Numbered from the stretch's first letter, positions 47,720 through 58,512 are shown. The stretch: 64,000 bases of DNA from Ipomoea triloba (GCF_003576645.1 NC_044919.1:12461454-12525453); one strand, 5' to 3'. Numbers and translations are program-made. Notes: generated from the sequence alone by a model not told the origin.

Positions 47720-48935
47720 TGATTAGGGAGCCATGAATCATATCCATCCATTTCCTATGTTACTTTAACTTATGGATCCACCTCTAAGGTGTTTGGGATT
47801 GACACTGCTAATCGAACTCCGCGCCTACTGCTGTCATTTGTTTTGAGTCTTCCCAACTTGTCTTTTAATTTCCTTTTTGTTAGTCAAATCACTCATGCTT
47901 TGAACTGTTCTGTAACTTTTTTCTCTACTCACGCATGTTTCAGGATTTTATCACGAAGCAAATTATTAGGAAAAGACATGAGTCTGATGGTCTCTACATT
48001 TTTTTATTCTTATATACTGAGAATTGTTGCTTGCTTAGGGATGAGTTATCCCTTGAAGCTCATTATCACTTGGGTCACCCTTCTTTTTACCTTTGTTGAA
48101 AAGTAGTGTATGCAATTTCATCATGTGTCTTCTTTAAATTGTGAGTCTTGTCAGTTTGCTAAAAATCATCAAGTTAGTTTAAGTCCTAAAGCCAATAAAT
48201 GAGAAGTGTTCCATTTGACTTATTTCATTATGATATCTAGGGTCCATGTCATGTTATGTCCAAATTTGTGTTTCAATATTTTGTTTCTATTATTAATGAT
48301 TATTCTCATATGACTTTGTTATATTTCATGAGAAGTTGGTCTAAATTGTTTTCTCATTTTTGTGTTTTGTGTGCTGAGATAAAAACACAATTTAATATTC
48401 ATGTTATTGTGTTTTGAGAAGTACTGATAATGTTAAAGAGTACTTTTATGATCCCATTTCCTCTTATATGCTTGAATATGATATTCTACACCAATCATCT
48501 TGTGTTGACACCCCATATCAATATAGGGTGGTTGAAAGGGAAAATAGACATTTGTTGAAAACTGCTCGGGCTCTCTCGTTCCAAATGCAGGCTCCCAAGC
48601 ACTTTTGGGTTGACATAGTTTATACTACTTGTTTCTTGATTAATTGTATGCCATCATTGGTATTGCATGGAAAAACATCCTATCACTATTTCTTCCCACA
48701 AAAGTTTGTGCTTCCTATTCCACCAAAAGCGTTTGGATGTACTTGTTTTGTGAGGGATGTTCAGACTCATCTTACAAAGTTAGGCCCAATTAAAATCACT
48801 AGAGTGCATTTTTTTGGGATACTCACTTGTTAAAAAGGGGTATAGGTATTATTATCCAACTATAGGAAGATATATGGTGTCGTTTGATGTAACTTTTCAT
48901 GAAGATGTTCCCTTCTCATATATATGTTTACCACT
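47720..48935 (+). pseudogene. Ty1/copia polyprotein fragment (GAG-pre-integrase and integrase core), decayed
   Basis: Across several frames: SKVFGIDTANRTPRL...ITHALNCSVTFF, then an LGHP-like segment, SLNCESCQFAKNHQVS (zinc-motif region), then ERENRHLLKTARALSFQMQA, PKHFWVDIVYTTCFLINCMP and VLHGKTSYH. It ends PPKAFGCTCFVRDV...LTKLGPI, KGYRYYYPTIGRYMVSFDVT and FHEDVPFS. This is the order of copia protease-end, GAG-pre-integrase, integrase core and GKS region. Multiple stops and frameshifts; RT and RNase H are missing because the match stops at about 48935 where a SINE piece begins. Confidence 0.85.
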
Positions 48936-48939
48936 ACTT

Positions 48940-48998
48940 TAGCTCGCTTACCCACCCCCTCCCATGTGGGGGTGCAACCGGGTGCCACTAGATCACAA
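48940..48998 (-). mobile_element. Degraded SINE fragment (TTGTGGTCT family)
   Basis: On the minus strand TTGTGATCTAGTGGCACCC (A-box region) is followed by a decayed B box GGTGGGTAAGCGAGC. It is the same family as the copies at 50230, 52128 and 58433. Confidence 0.6.
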
Positions 48999-49113
48999 AA
49001 ATGATATGACTATTCAACTTTTTAAAAAAATAGTGGCTCATTTAGCTTAGTAATATCAATGAGAGATGCTAAGGGTGAAAAAATGATGGAAAATAATTAT
49101 TTTCCTATATAAA

Positions 49114-49889
49114 TAGGGGTGGGAATATGCCAGACAGTGGCCTATGGCTTGGCCTAGTTTGGGCGTAACTAGACCTAACCTATTTAGTAAAGAAGCTAGA
49201 CCTATGCCTATTTTAAAGCCTTATTTAACTAAATAGGTCTAGACTTATATGTGCCTAGCCTATAGGCCTATATATAGATATATATTAGATTATTATATAT
49301 TTCACTTTTACTTAATATATATGTTTTAATATTTACAAAATGAGACAAACAACATCTAGCAAACCCTAAAACATAAATCTCTACTTTCTAATTTTCACAC
49401 TTTCTCAACTCTTGTTGTTTCCTTCCTAGCTTACAGACTACATAGTAGCAGTAGTAGAAACGATGAAGTGAGACATTTGATTGACCGACAATTGATCTTG
49501 AGTTTTTATCTTAGATTTATTTTATTATTTAAATTAATTTGATTGAGGTTGAGGATGCATGTTGTTGTCACTAGCTATACACCTGTTGTGACTTGCGACG
49601 GTAATTATTCGTCTATTATTATTGTTATATTCGGTTTAATTTTTCTAACAAAGATGTAGGCCTTATGAAAAGTTTATTGTGTAGATCTTAAATCGACTCA
49701 AGACCGACCTACTCTTTAGTGGCCTACATATTAAATAGTAAAAAGGTTTTATATCATCAGGCCAAGTCTATTGTAGGCTCATGCTTATAGATTATAAAGC
49801 CTACTTACAGATTCAAACATTAAGTTTTTATAGACTCGGATCTAATTTTTGAAAGCTCGATCTGACGTAATAATATATTTCCATCCCTA
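49114..49889. mobile_element. TIR element with TAGGGGTGGGAA / CCATCCCTA ends (hAT-like)
   Basis: The left end TAGGGGTGGGAATATGCC and the right end ATTTCCATCCCTA are imperfect inverted repeats of a type common in plant hAT-like non-autonomous elements. Interior arms both contain colour-block motifs TAGGCCTA/GGCCTACAT and TAGGTC in mirrored order. The flanking 8 bp (TATATAAA and CCTATAAG) are only partly alike. No transposase. The interior has a GT-rich segment at about 49555-49610. Confidence 0.5.
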
Positions 49890-49944
49890 CCTATAAGTAA
49901 TTATGCTTTTTTTAGTTGTGTGAATGGGTAGTTTTTGTATCTGT

Positions 49945-50240
49945 TCATAACTACTTTCTCAACCTATTGAAGCTCGAGTCAATATTTGAAGACCTATTGA
50001 AGCAAGCACAAGAGTGAAGACCTATTGAAGCAAGCACAAGCTCGAGTCAATATTTGAAGACCTATTGAAGCAAGCACAAGAGTGAAGACCTATTGAAGCA
50101 AGCACAAGAGTCGAGTCAACCTATTGACAATTTCTATTACAATGCAGTATCTGTTCATAACTACTTTCTCAACCTATTGAAGCATGGAGTATCTGTTCAT
50201 AACTACTTTCTCAACCTATTGAAACAAGCACAAGAGTCAA
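49945..50240. repeat. Shuffled tandem repeats of CTATTGAAGCAAGCACAAG
   Basis: GACCTATTGAAGCAAGCACA occurs at least four times (about 50000-50106). ATCTGTTCATAACTACTTTC occurs three times (about 49940, 50150, 50191). CTCGAGTCAATATTTGAAGA is duplicated. It adjoins a SINE whose TSD-like flank is CACAAGAGTCAATATT. The pattern suggests repeated slippage or template switching near a SINE insertion. Confidence 0.85.
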
Positions 50241-50242
50241 TA

Positions 50243-50345
50243 TTGACTGCACTGAGACTCGAACCCACCACCTTCCCGTATAAAAGGAAGGGTTTGATGC
50301 CCCCGGACCACAAGGTCCTTGGCAGAAGCGTTTAATTATTGAGAA
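50243..50345 (-). mobile_element. tRNA-derived SINE (TTGTGGTCT family)
   Basis: On the minus strand: GGACCTTGTGGTCCGGGGGC (A box) and GGTGGTGGGTTCGAGTCTC (B box), about 45 bp apart. This is the same layout as the plus-strand copy at 58433. The B box GGTTCGAGTC is canonical. It is not a tRNA gene because no cloverleaf is formed. Confidence 0.8.
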
Positions 50346-50625
50346 TAAAAATAATCTTCTTGAGTTGATTTGCATGGCAGAAGTGGATGAATAATGAAAC
50401 ATGACAAAATCACACAAAGAGGTGTGCATTAATGGACAGGAGAACCCCCATTCTCTTAACTTCTTTAGTTCATCTGCTCAGTGCTGGACCTGCATGTTTT
50501 CTACTCAATTCGAATCAAAATTTCACAACTATATTCACAACTCCACGTGATTGTAATATTACAGTTACCAAGTTAAAAGCATGATCAACTTGATTAAAAT
50601 TGCCCCTAATTTAAATATTTTTTTA

Positions 50626-50901
50626 GGGTGTGTTTGGTTGGTAGGTTTAGGCATAATGTATGGGTATCAAAGTGATTGTTATTGTTTGGTTGATAGGTTT
50701 TTAGAATACTATTATGGGTTTGGAATACCCATTAATTGGAAAACATATACCCTAATGAAATAAGGGTTTCATTCTCCTTCCTCCTTTCCCATTCCACTCT
50801 ACTACCAAACATGCAAAATAATTTCACCAAAACCCATTACCCTTATCAAGTATTTGATATCTATACCGATTCCGATTCCCACGTGCGAACCAAACATACC
50901 C
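50626..50901. mobile_element. Tourist-like (PIF/Harbinger) MITE with TTA target duplication
   Basis: Termini GGGTGTGTTTGGTTGG and CGAACCAAACATACCC are inverted repeats. They are flanked by TTA on both sides (50623-50625 and 50902-50904), the 3-bp TSD typical of PIF/Harbinger elements. 276 bp, AT-rich, non-coding. Confidence 0.85.
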
Positions 50902-50904
50902 TTA

Positions 50905-52300
50905 TTTTTATCAAGAGGAGGGGAGAAACCCCAACTAATAGCTCCTAGTAACTAAGCGGTTCATCGAAACGCCCATAGCGTTCCTATGCAGACTCTCCAT
51001 GATCTCCCAAATTAACCGGATGCTCTAGAGTTCTAATGTTCATGCTGTCTTTAACCGCCTTTTTCGCAAGTATATGTCTGCAATTCTATTTTGCTCACAA
51101 AAAACATGAAACACTTTAGCATGCCTTTGTCTTCTCAACCAATTTAAATACTCTTTTATTCCATCTAAATATTGTTTTTTAAAAAACACATCATTCAATC
51201 AATATTCCAAAAAAAAAAAAAACAACGAGTTTATGATCGAGCGATATAGCTGTGGCTTTCTCGGACCCCGGTTGGGCATTGACTATTTGTGCTTCAGTAG
51301 ATTGAGAAAGTATGTATTAACATATACTATATTATATTGTAACAGTTACTCAAAAATATAAGCAACATTTTTTTATTGTAAGCAAATAAAAATTAATACT
51401 CCGTATTTAATACACCTAGTGACTAGTGTACTAATACCCGTCATTACTTTTTCTTTTAACAAAAATATAATTATTTCAATTCACTTGTGCGGTTTAATTA
51501 AAATTGAAAATATAACTTTCTGGTGTTATTACATTGTAGAATTTTTTGCATGCATGACACTTATTATTGTTGGTCAACCGCGAAACCATTAGAAATAAAA
51601 TTCGTTATATATTCAATTATAATTTATAAACTAGGAATATTAATTTCTGTTTTGGAAAATTTGGAAATACTGTAATCTGTATATAACACTACATTATGGT
51701 TGGGATTCAAAGATACTTAGGATGGGATGGTTTGTCCATATTAGATGGGTTTGCTGTCATGTTTGGTTTATTATATATTTCTTTGAATCTAAAGTGATAG
51801 AAACAAACAAGCTGTTTTCAAAAAAAAAAAGAAGAAACAAACAAGCTAAGTTGAATGCTTTAACCACGGGGTCCAATTCTGTATCAATGTTTTTAATATT
51901 CATTTTTTTTTAATAATGTTTTTAGTATTCAACAAGTATTGTTTACCACCTTCAATATTTCATTACACCCTTCTCAAATACCTACTAAATTATAGAATCA
52001 ATGCTATTAATGTTATAATGGAATAAACAAAAATATTTTGGTATAATCATATACATTGATAACTTATACATTTTGATTTTTTTGGTGTATAGTGATAAAA
52101 TATTTCCAAATTTACTACTACTGAGTAAAATCGGGTGCCACTAGACCACAAGGTCTTTGTCTTTTTAACTTTTTTTTATGTACAAATTTTGATAATAAAA
52201 TAGTCCATTAACTTATTATTCTTAACTTGACTTATAAGAATTTTTTAAATATTTTAATAATAATAACAACAAGTGAATGCTTCATTATGCGAATTTCTTT
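50905..52300. other. AT-rich intergenic DNA with a SINE fragment
   Basis: No gene seen. At 52128-52160 the minus strand GACCTTGTGGTCTAGTGGC is the A-box end of the TTGTGGTCT SINE family; its B-box half is missing. Short ORFs at 51722-51913 are not recognisable. Confidence 0.5.
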
Positions 52301-52309
52301 CTCTAGGGT

Positions 52310-54170
52310 TTGTCCTTAGAGGGTGTGTCTCCCTAGTTTTCTAGGGTTTTGTCTTAATTGTTCTTGTCTTCTTCAGTCGTCTGCGTGTTGTTCCTTAGTT
52401 TTGGTGTTCCGTTTTTTTGTTTACTGCATCATAGACGTGGACAGTGTCACTGTGCGGTGTAATGATCTCACCATCGAGGATGAGGAAACATGCGGATTGG
52501 AAACTCCACATACTGAGGAAGTCCATGTTGAGAGTTGGGATGTAGTTGGCCGTTTCATTACTGACAGAAATATTAAGTTTGAACAGATACATGCAACAGG
52601 TAATGGCTTCAGTTTGGAGACCGTTAATGGGGTTCGAATCTTGCATCTGGATGAGAACTTGTTTCTTTTCCAGTTTCCCAATATCAAGGACATGCAGCGA
52701 GTACTTGATGATGGTCCTTGGTCTTTCGAGAATAATATTCTCATTTGCAAAAAAGTTGAATCAGGAATGAAATAGAGGATGTCTGTTTGGATATGGTTGC
52801 GTTCTGGGTCCAAGTTCACGATTTGCCTGCTATCTTTGCATCCCCGGACTTTATCGCACGTAATGGGCAGTATGTGGGAACTTTTATTTCAGAAGATCCT
52901 AATAATTTTGGGCATTCAAAGCGAAGTTAGTTTCTATCGGATTAGGGTTGATATGGACGTCGATGCTCCTTTAATTTGAAACGGCGGATGAGACTTCTTC
53001 GCAAAGATGGATCATTTCAATGGCTTATTTTTAAGTATGAGCGCCTGAGCACCTTTTGCTTTTGCTATGGATTACTTGGGCATTCGGATAAGTTTTGCCG
53101 TAAGGCTTATGAAGAAGGCATCTTACCCTGTGATTATCCCGATGATGCGTCAATGAGAACTGGTGTACGACGGCAAGTTCAACCAGTTGGGCAGAAGTGG
53201 CTAGCTACTAGCTGATCTCCCTATCAAGTCATCTATACCTGGTTCATCATGCAGTGGTTCTAAAGAAGTAGTTGTGGTGGAGGATGAGGTTAATATATAT
53301 GGTGACCTTAAACGAAGAAGGGAGGATGTGGGTACTTCTGGTGATGTGGTTCTCAAGGATACAGTTATGGCTGAGAATTCAAAAAACTTGCATTTGGCGG
53401 GTCTGGATGTCCATTCCCACCCTTCCCAATGAGTATTATCAATTGGAACTGTCGGGGCTTGGGGAATCCTCGTACAGTTCGTGAGTTATTGGGCTTAGTG
53501 TCCAAAAACGCCCCATGTTTGTGTTTTTTATTGAGATGAAAGCAAGGTCGGAACTGGTTGCACTTTTGCGAATAAGGTTGGGTTTCGAACGCTTATTATG
53601 TGTTGAGAGGTCTGGAATGGGAGGTGGTCTTGCGTTGTTTTGGCGAGACAAGGATGTAGCGACGGTATTGGGTTATTAACAAAATTATATTGGCGTGACA
53701 GTACGTAACTCTACCCGATAAACCTGTATATCATCTGACTTGTTATTATGGCTTTCAGGAACGGACAAGACGAGCATAGTCCTAAGAGCTGCCTCGTCAT
53801 CTTCGGGATCAATCCACTTTGCCTTGGGTTGCTCTTGGTGATTTTAATGACTTGACTTGCCAATCCGAAAAGAGAGGACCCCATTTGCATCCGAATGCTC
53901 TAATACAAGGATTTACTAGTGCTTTGCATGATTGTCATCTGATGGACTTGGGTATGGTTGGTAACCGATTTACTTGGAACGTGGTCGTGGTTCAGAAGCC
54001 TGGTTGGAGGAACGCCTTGACAGAGTTGTGGCTACATTGGAATGGTTTGATTTATTCGAGGATGCTATGGTTCATAATCTTCTGACTCTAACTTCATATC
54101 ATAATGCTATTCACCTAGACCTGGTGATACCTTTGATTCTTGACCCTTTTTACCCCATAGTTTAACCTTT
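52310..54170 (+). pseudogene. LINE (L1-type non-LTR retrotransposon) fragment: ORF1 and endonuclease, no RT
   Basis: ORF1: a DUF4283-type region (WDVVGRFITDRNIKFEQIHA...VNGVRILHLDENLFLFQFPN ... VLDDGPWSFENNILICKK), then after a frameshift VWIQVHDLP-type sequence. The zinc-knuckle end reads LSTFCFCYGLLGHSDKFCRK (CCHC). From about 53430 the endonuclease start MSIINWNCRGLGNPRTVREL appears, then CVERSGMGGGLALFW, and PWVALGDFNDLTCQSEKRGP (53820) with NRFTWN. Frames change several times. The match stops at about 54100-54170 before any reverse transcriptase. 3' loss is unlike the usual 5' truncation of LINEs, so a later deletion or insertion removed the rest; a gypsy LTR follows immediately. Confidence 0.88.
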
Positions 54171-54239
54171 TTTTTTTATAACAAAGTGCTTTAGTTTGAG
54201 TGGAATCTATGATTTGTTTGTGTGGTTTGATGTTTATAG

Positions 54240-55383
54240 ATAAAGTGGGTCACAACGAGTCAATAGGAGGCTTCTTGGAGCATAATGGAACAATTTTAGA
54301 AGCCTAGATTTCACTCAAGGAGGATCGGAGCAGCGGAACGCAAAGCGGGAGAAAAACTGGAAAATTGACCGCATACAGCCTAGCAAACGGTCATATGGGT
54401 GGCCGCTTACCCCGACACATATCCTGCCCAGCCAAACAGTTGTTTGTGTGGCCAGATGTCGCGATTTCTGCACAATATAAAAGTTGTTTTTCTGCATTTT
54501 GTGCCCAAGTTAGAACCCAAGATAGCATAGACTAACCTAGATCTACATTACCCACTTACTTTGGAGCATTGTATTGAAGATTTGAAGTGGATCTCAACAA
54601 CTCTTTCCTTCATTAAATACAAAAGTGGTCTATTTCTTCATCTCCTTTCTTCTTTACATTTAATGCTTATTTATGTTTTCTTTACTTGAAATTGTTATGC
54701 TTACCTTGCAAATGAGTGAGTAGTCTTTTATTTGGGTTAGATTAGGTGTTTATTGCTTCTATTGATGCTAGCTATGTAATTTTGCATAAAGGGGATGAAC
54801 ACCCATTTAGGGTTCTTGAGTTTGAATTCTATCTTTCAATAATTATTGTGCAATGATTGTTGTTTGTCTTTGGAAAGTCTTTCATCACAATGAGAATTGG
54901 ATGGAAGACTTGAGTCTTCTCAATCTCAAACCCAATTTCCCTTCTATGGAAATAGGGGTAGATTGGGGCTTACAAAGCTTTTGTTCTTAAAGAATTTGGG
55001 TTAATACACCATGGAAATGGGGCAACCCTTATTCTAATCCTTGTGGAAACTTGGATTTTTTTGTGCTTGCCTCAAGAACCTAGGGTTAATGTTCTTCCCC
55101 CAATCTAAGTGTCAAATGCATCAATAGAGTAATACACACCTAATTTAACCCATCTTTCCAAATTGAATTATCTCCTAGATTTAATCTTGTTTACCTTTTA
55201 ATCCAAAATACCAAAAATATTCTAGTTTTAACTCCAAACCAAACATGATTTACTTGGATCCTTATGAATTCCAATACCTTGGTGCCTAAAGTTTAGGTAA
55301 CCGCTCTCTACATGCCATAAACCCCAATCTCCAGTGGAACGACAATACATACCCATTTTCACTATCACCACTAAACCACATCA
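54240..55383 (+). mobile_element. 5' LTR of a Ty3/gypsy (Athila/Tat-like) element
   Basis: It lies directly upstream of a tRNA-Asp-type primer-binding site. A TATA-like element CACAATATAAAAGTTG lies at about 54471. The remainder is non-coding leader with blocks (AACCTAGGGTTAATG, GGTAACCGC) comparable in layout to the 23.8-25.5 kb LTR. It ends ..CTAAACCACATCA near 55383. The left boundary is uncertain (about 54240); no partner 3' LTR is in the window. Confidence 0.65.
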
Positions 55384-55388
55384 CTTTT

Positions 55389-55407
55389 TGGCGCCGTTAT
55401 CGGGGAT
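55389..55407 (+). other. Primer-binding site complementary to tRNA-Asp
   Basis: TGGCGCCGTTATCGGGGAT differs by one or two bases from the complement of the 3' end of plant tRNA-Asp (TGGCGCCGTTGCCGGGGAT). This site is used by many Athila/Tat and related gypsy elements. It sets the LTR end a few bases upstream. Confidence 0.85.
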
Positions 55408-55599
55408 TGGTAATTTGGTTGTATTGAGTTTTTACCTTTATTTTCTAGCATTAAGGTTAGTAAATCCTTAGGAGATCAAGTCTTTTATTTTTATTTTTTG
55501 TTTTACTTTGCTTTAAGTTTTATTTTCACTAACCCATAACCCAAAGTGCTTCCAAGTTTGTGTTGTTGGTGTTTGTTGCTAGGTATTTCTCTTGGTTTA

Positions 55600-56345
55600 C
55601 GCAAACAAGATCAAAGGGGAGTGTGAACTTGCTTCCCCTTAACCAAGAACTCTTGAAGGACATAAAGAGAGACAAAAGGATTTTGCTCGGGTGGCTAAAG
55701 GAATTTGAAAACTTTGAGATAGAAATGGAGACCGAAGACACGAGCAACCCGGGACAAATTTCCCCGAATAGAACAAGCACTCAACAAAGCACGAGGCAAT
55801 GGGAACATCATGAGGAAAACCAAGGCGGGCGACCAAATGTGACACAAGTACCGGTACCTCCCATCCAAATACTGGTACAACCGTTCATGGCGAATCCAAA
55901 TGTGAAACCCTACTTTGGAGGTGGAATGGGGATGCCACAAGCATAATTTCTTTTCTTTCAAGGCGGCATTCCCCAAGGTTATGGGCAACAACAACGACCT
56001 CAACCACAACAACAAGGGCAAGGGATTGGGATGCAACACCTTCTAAATCAAATGAATCCCAATCTTCTTCATCAATTTGCACAAAACTTTCCACAAGGAA
56101 TCCCACCTATGTTTCAACAAGGAGTGCAACCACCAATGGCGGCCCACCTAGCCCCGGAGTTTGAGGAAAAGGATTGTATTGTGTAACCGGGGGTTGATGC
56201 TAACAACTTTGAACTCAAGTCCTCCCTAATCCAAATGGTCCAAGCCAACCAATTCGGAGGTGCTAGAGTTGAAGATCCAAAGGCTCATGTTGTGCACTTT
56301 GACTAAATTTGCCAAACAATCAAAATGAATGGGATTCCCAGTGAT
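55600..56345 (+). pseudogene. Truncated gypsy gag
   Basis: The translation in shifting frames: MANPNVKPYFGGGMGMPQA, a Gln-rich stretch (QGYGQQQRPQPQQQGQG), then DANNFELKSSLIQMVQANQF and GGARVEDPKAHVVHFD.ICQTI then KMNGIPSDAIKL. 'NFE(I/L)K..(L/I)I.MVQ.NQF.G...EDP.AH...F..IC.T.K.NG....AI.L' is the retrotransposon gag signature of plant gypsy elements. In-frame stops at 55946, at about 56185 and in the VHFD-stop position show decay. Coding similarity ends abruptly at about 56350, where the CTTAAG minisatellite begins. Confidence 0.85.
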
Positions 56346-56349
56346 GCTA

Positions 56350-56930
56350 TCAAGCTGATGCACCTTAAGTTTCGAATTTATGCACATTAAGCTGGAAAAA
56401 AATGCACCTTAAGCTATAAATTGGCCCACCTTAACCTTTAAACGTAAGCACCGCCATAAGCTTTAAACTTAGGCATCTTAAGTTATAAATTGACGTACCT
56501 TAAGTGTTGAATTGGTGCACCTTAATTAAGTGTTAAAATGACGCATATTAAGTGTTAAAATGACGCACCTTAAATGTAGAACTTACGCACCTTAAGTATC
56601 AAAAGGACGCACCTTAAGTGTAAAATTGACGCACCTTAAGTATAGAATTTATGCACTTTAAGTGTCAACATATGCACCTTGAGTGTTAACTGATGCACCT
56701 TAAGGTTCAAACTGACCCACCTTAAAGCTTTAAAAATACGCACCTTAATTAAGTGTTAAAATGACGCATCTTAAGCTATAAAACGACGCACCTTAAGTTT
56801 TAGGCTTAAGCACCTTAAACTGTAAACTTATGCACCTAATGCTACAAACTCACGCACCTTAAGCTGTAAAATTACGCACCTTAAGTTATAAAACTATGCA
56901 CCTTAAGTTGTGACCTTATGCAAAATGACC
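56350..56930. repeat. Minisatellite of about 23-bp period with core GCACCTTAAG
   Basis: About 25 degenerate units of the form (A)CGCACCTTAAGTnnnAAAnTn, for example ACGCACCTTAAGTATCAAAA and ACGCACCTTAAGTGTAAAATT. Spacing is mostly 21-25 bp, with a few compound units carrying TTAATTAAGTGTTAAAATGA twice (about 56520 and about 56747). It begins exactly where gag similarity stops and ends near 56930. No ORF is maintained through it. Confidence 0.92.
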
Positions 56931-57128
56931 AAAATGTCACTACGCTTTTTTTTTAAAACATTGTTCAATCTGGACAGTTGATTTTGAAAAGATCAATGGC
57001 ACGTTTCACCTTGACACCTCCTCTGCATTTGATCTCTATTACACACACACACACCATATAACTAAAAATAATACAAAACAATAATAAGTTAACTAAAAGA
57101 GTTTTCAGAATTTTAATATAATATTATT
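56931..57128. other. Unassigned AT-rich spacer
   Basis: Contains a short (CA)n tract at about 57040-57053; otherwise nothing recognised. Confidence 0.4.
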
Positions 57129-57136
57129 ATAAAATT

Positions 57137-57695
57137 TAGAAAAAATCGTCAAATAGACCCTTAAATATAGGCAAAAAAGTAATTAAACTCATAAACTATA
57201 AAAAGTTACAATTAGACAAATCAACTAATTGTATTAATACAATCTAATCGATAGTTTGTCAAATTGATGCATTTAAGTTAGCTGGCCGATAAATTTAAGG
57301 TAACAACCAGTAAAATGCGCTAACATGACAAATTGTTTCTTAAAAAAATAAATTAAAAAATATATATACTATTCCAACTTCTTTGTCATCTAGACAAAGA
57401 AGTTGGTCATGTCTTTTCTCTATCCAATTGGACGAAAAAAACCATTGGGTATGGACCTCTCTATCCAGATGATGGAGAAGTTGTGCTATGTTCTCGATCT
57501 GTAAAAGACATTTAAAAAAATTAATTAATTTCTTTGATTTAAAAACATATTTCTACCAATTACATGAAGGTAACTAGTTAATCAACTCAATTGCACCAAA
57601 TTGAGAAGTTGATGCGTCTAATTAAAAGTTTTTTATAATTTAGGAGTGTAATTGTTCCTTCGCCTATAATTTGAAGACCTATTTGACCCTTTTTG
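57137..57695. mobile_element. Mutator-like non-autonomous element with TIRs of about 85 bp
   Basis: The left TIR GTCAAATAGACCCTTAAATA (57147) continues with TAATTAAACTCATAAACTAT. The right arm is its diverged inverse, ending ACCTATTTGACCCTTTTTGC (about 57695). The GGGTCAAATAG terminus is common in plant MULE-type elements. The flanks TAAAATTTA and TAAAATATA (9 bp, 7 matching) are a possible TSD. A second inner palindrome (AAGAAGTTG.. around 57375-57420) is present. No transposase. Confidence 0.65.
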
Positions 57696-57831
57696 CTTAA
57701 AATATATTTAATAGTTAATATATAATTTATTATTATACTTATAACAAAATTTTCAAGTTAGTTGTAGTTTCGAGTCGAATACGGGTAAAATTTTAACACT
57801 CAATATCCGAACTAAATTTATACTTAGATAT

Positions 57832-58007
57832 AGTACTGTCAAAGTGGGTTGAAATCGGTGGGCTAGCCCGCCCCCGCCCCGCGGTGGGACGGGTTAGGAC
57901 TACAAAAAAGATGGCTTGCGAAAGAGCGGGCCTAACTCGCTAAGACCCGCAGCTCGCACGGGTTAGCCCGCGCGGGTTACGGGTCGGCCCGCGAATCCGC
58001 CCTATTT

Positions 58008-58077
<70 letters not shown>

Positions 58078-58236
58078 TATATATCAAAAGAAGAAGAAGA
58101 AGAAAGAAGAAAAGTCCGCGGGCCGGCCCGCTAGGCCTGCCAATCCGCGCGGACCGGGCTAGGGTTGCATGAATCTGCAATAGCTCGCCAGAAATTAGGC
58201 CCGCGGTGGGACGGGCCAACCCGCTTTGACAGTACT
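57832..58236. mobile_element. TIR element with AGTACTGTCAAAGTGGGTTG ends and exact TSD
   Basis: The left terminus AGTACTGTCAAAGTGGGTTG is matched by CAACCCGCTTTGACAGTACT at the right end (ending 58236). It is flanked by the direct repeat ACTTAGATAT (57822-57831 and 58237-58246). The sub-terminal regions are very GC-rich (GCCCGCGCGGGTTA and inverted GGGCCGGCCCGC) and enclose (TA)n at 58009-58083. The superfamily is uncertain: a 10-bp TSD suggests Mutator-like, while 8 bp within it would suit hAT. Confidence 0.88.
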
Positions 58237-58432
58237 ACTTAGATATATCATAATTTAAAAAGAATAATGCTTTTCGATTTTTACCCTCCAATAATCTATT
58301 TCTCATGATGTGCATCATTTAATTTGTTACTAAATTTCACTTTTAATTAATGGTGAGTCAGCTAATTCATGGACACCCAATGAATGGAAATCACATCATG
58401 AGAAAAAAAATATTTATATAAGTAAAAATTAA

Positions 58433-58512
58433 GGGCCAACACCTTGTGGTCTACACTCAGTTGCACTCACGTATGGAAGGGAGTGGGTTCGAGTCTTACT
58501 AGAGATTATATT
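58433..58512 (+). mobile_element. SINE (TTGTGGTCT family)
   Basis: CCAACACCTTGTGGTCTACA (A-box region) is followed at about 58486 by GGGTTCGAGTCTTACTAGAG (B box GGTTCGAGTC). It is the same family as the copies at 48940, 50243 and 52128. It lies directly left of the TSD of the next foldback element. Confidence 0.75.

Noticed and set aside
50243..50345. Possible functional tRNA gene
   Set aside because: Pol III boxes only; no acceptor stem pairing, and other dispersed copies show it is a SINE family.
52395..52819. Minus-strand ORFs opposite LINE ORF1
   Set aside because: Shadows of the plus-strand DUF4283 coding sequence.
56350..56930. CRISPR-like array
   Set aside because: Regular spacing, but units are degenerate with short variable parts, in a plant retrotransposon context with no cas genes.
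57977..58219. 80-residue ORF with poly(Tyr-Ile)
   Set aside because: Translation of (TA)n and GC-rich shoulders inside a TIR element.
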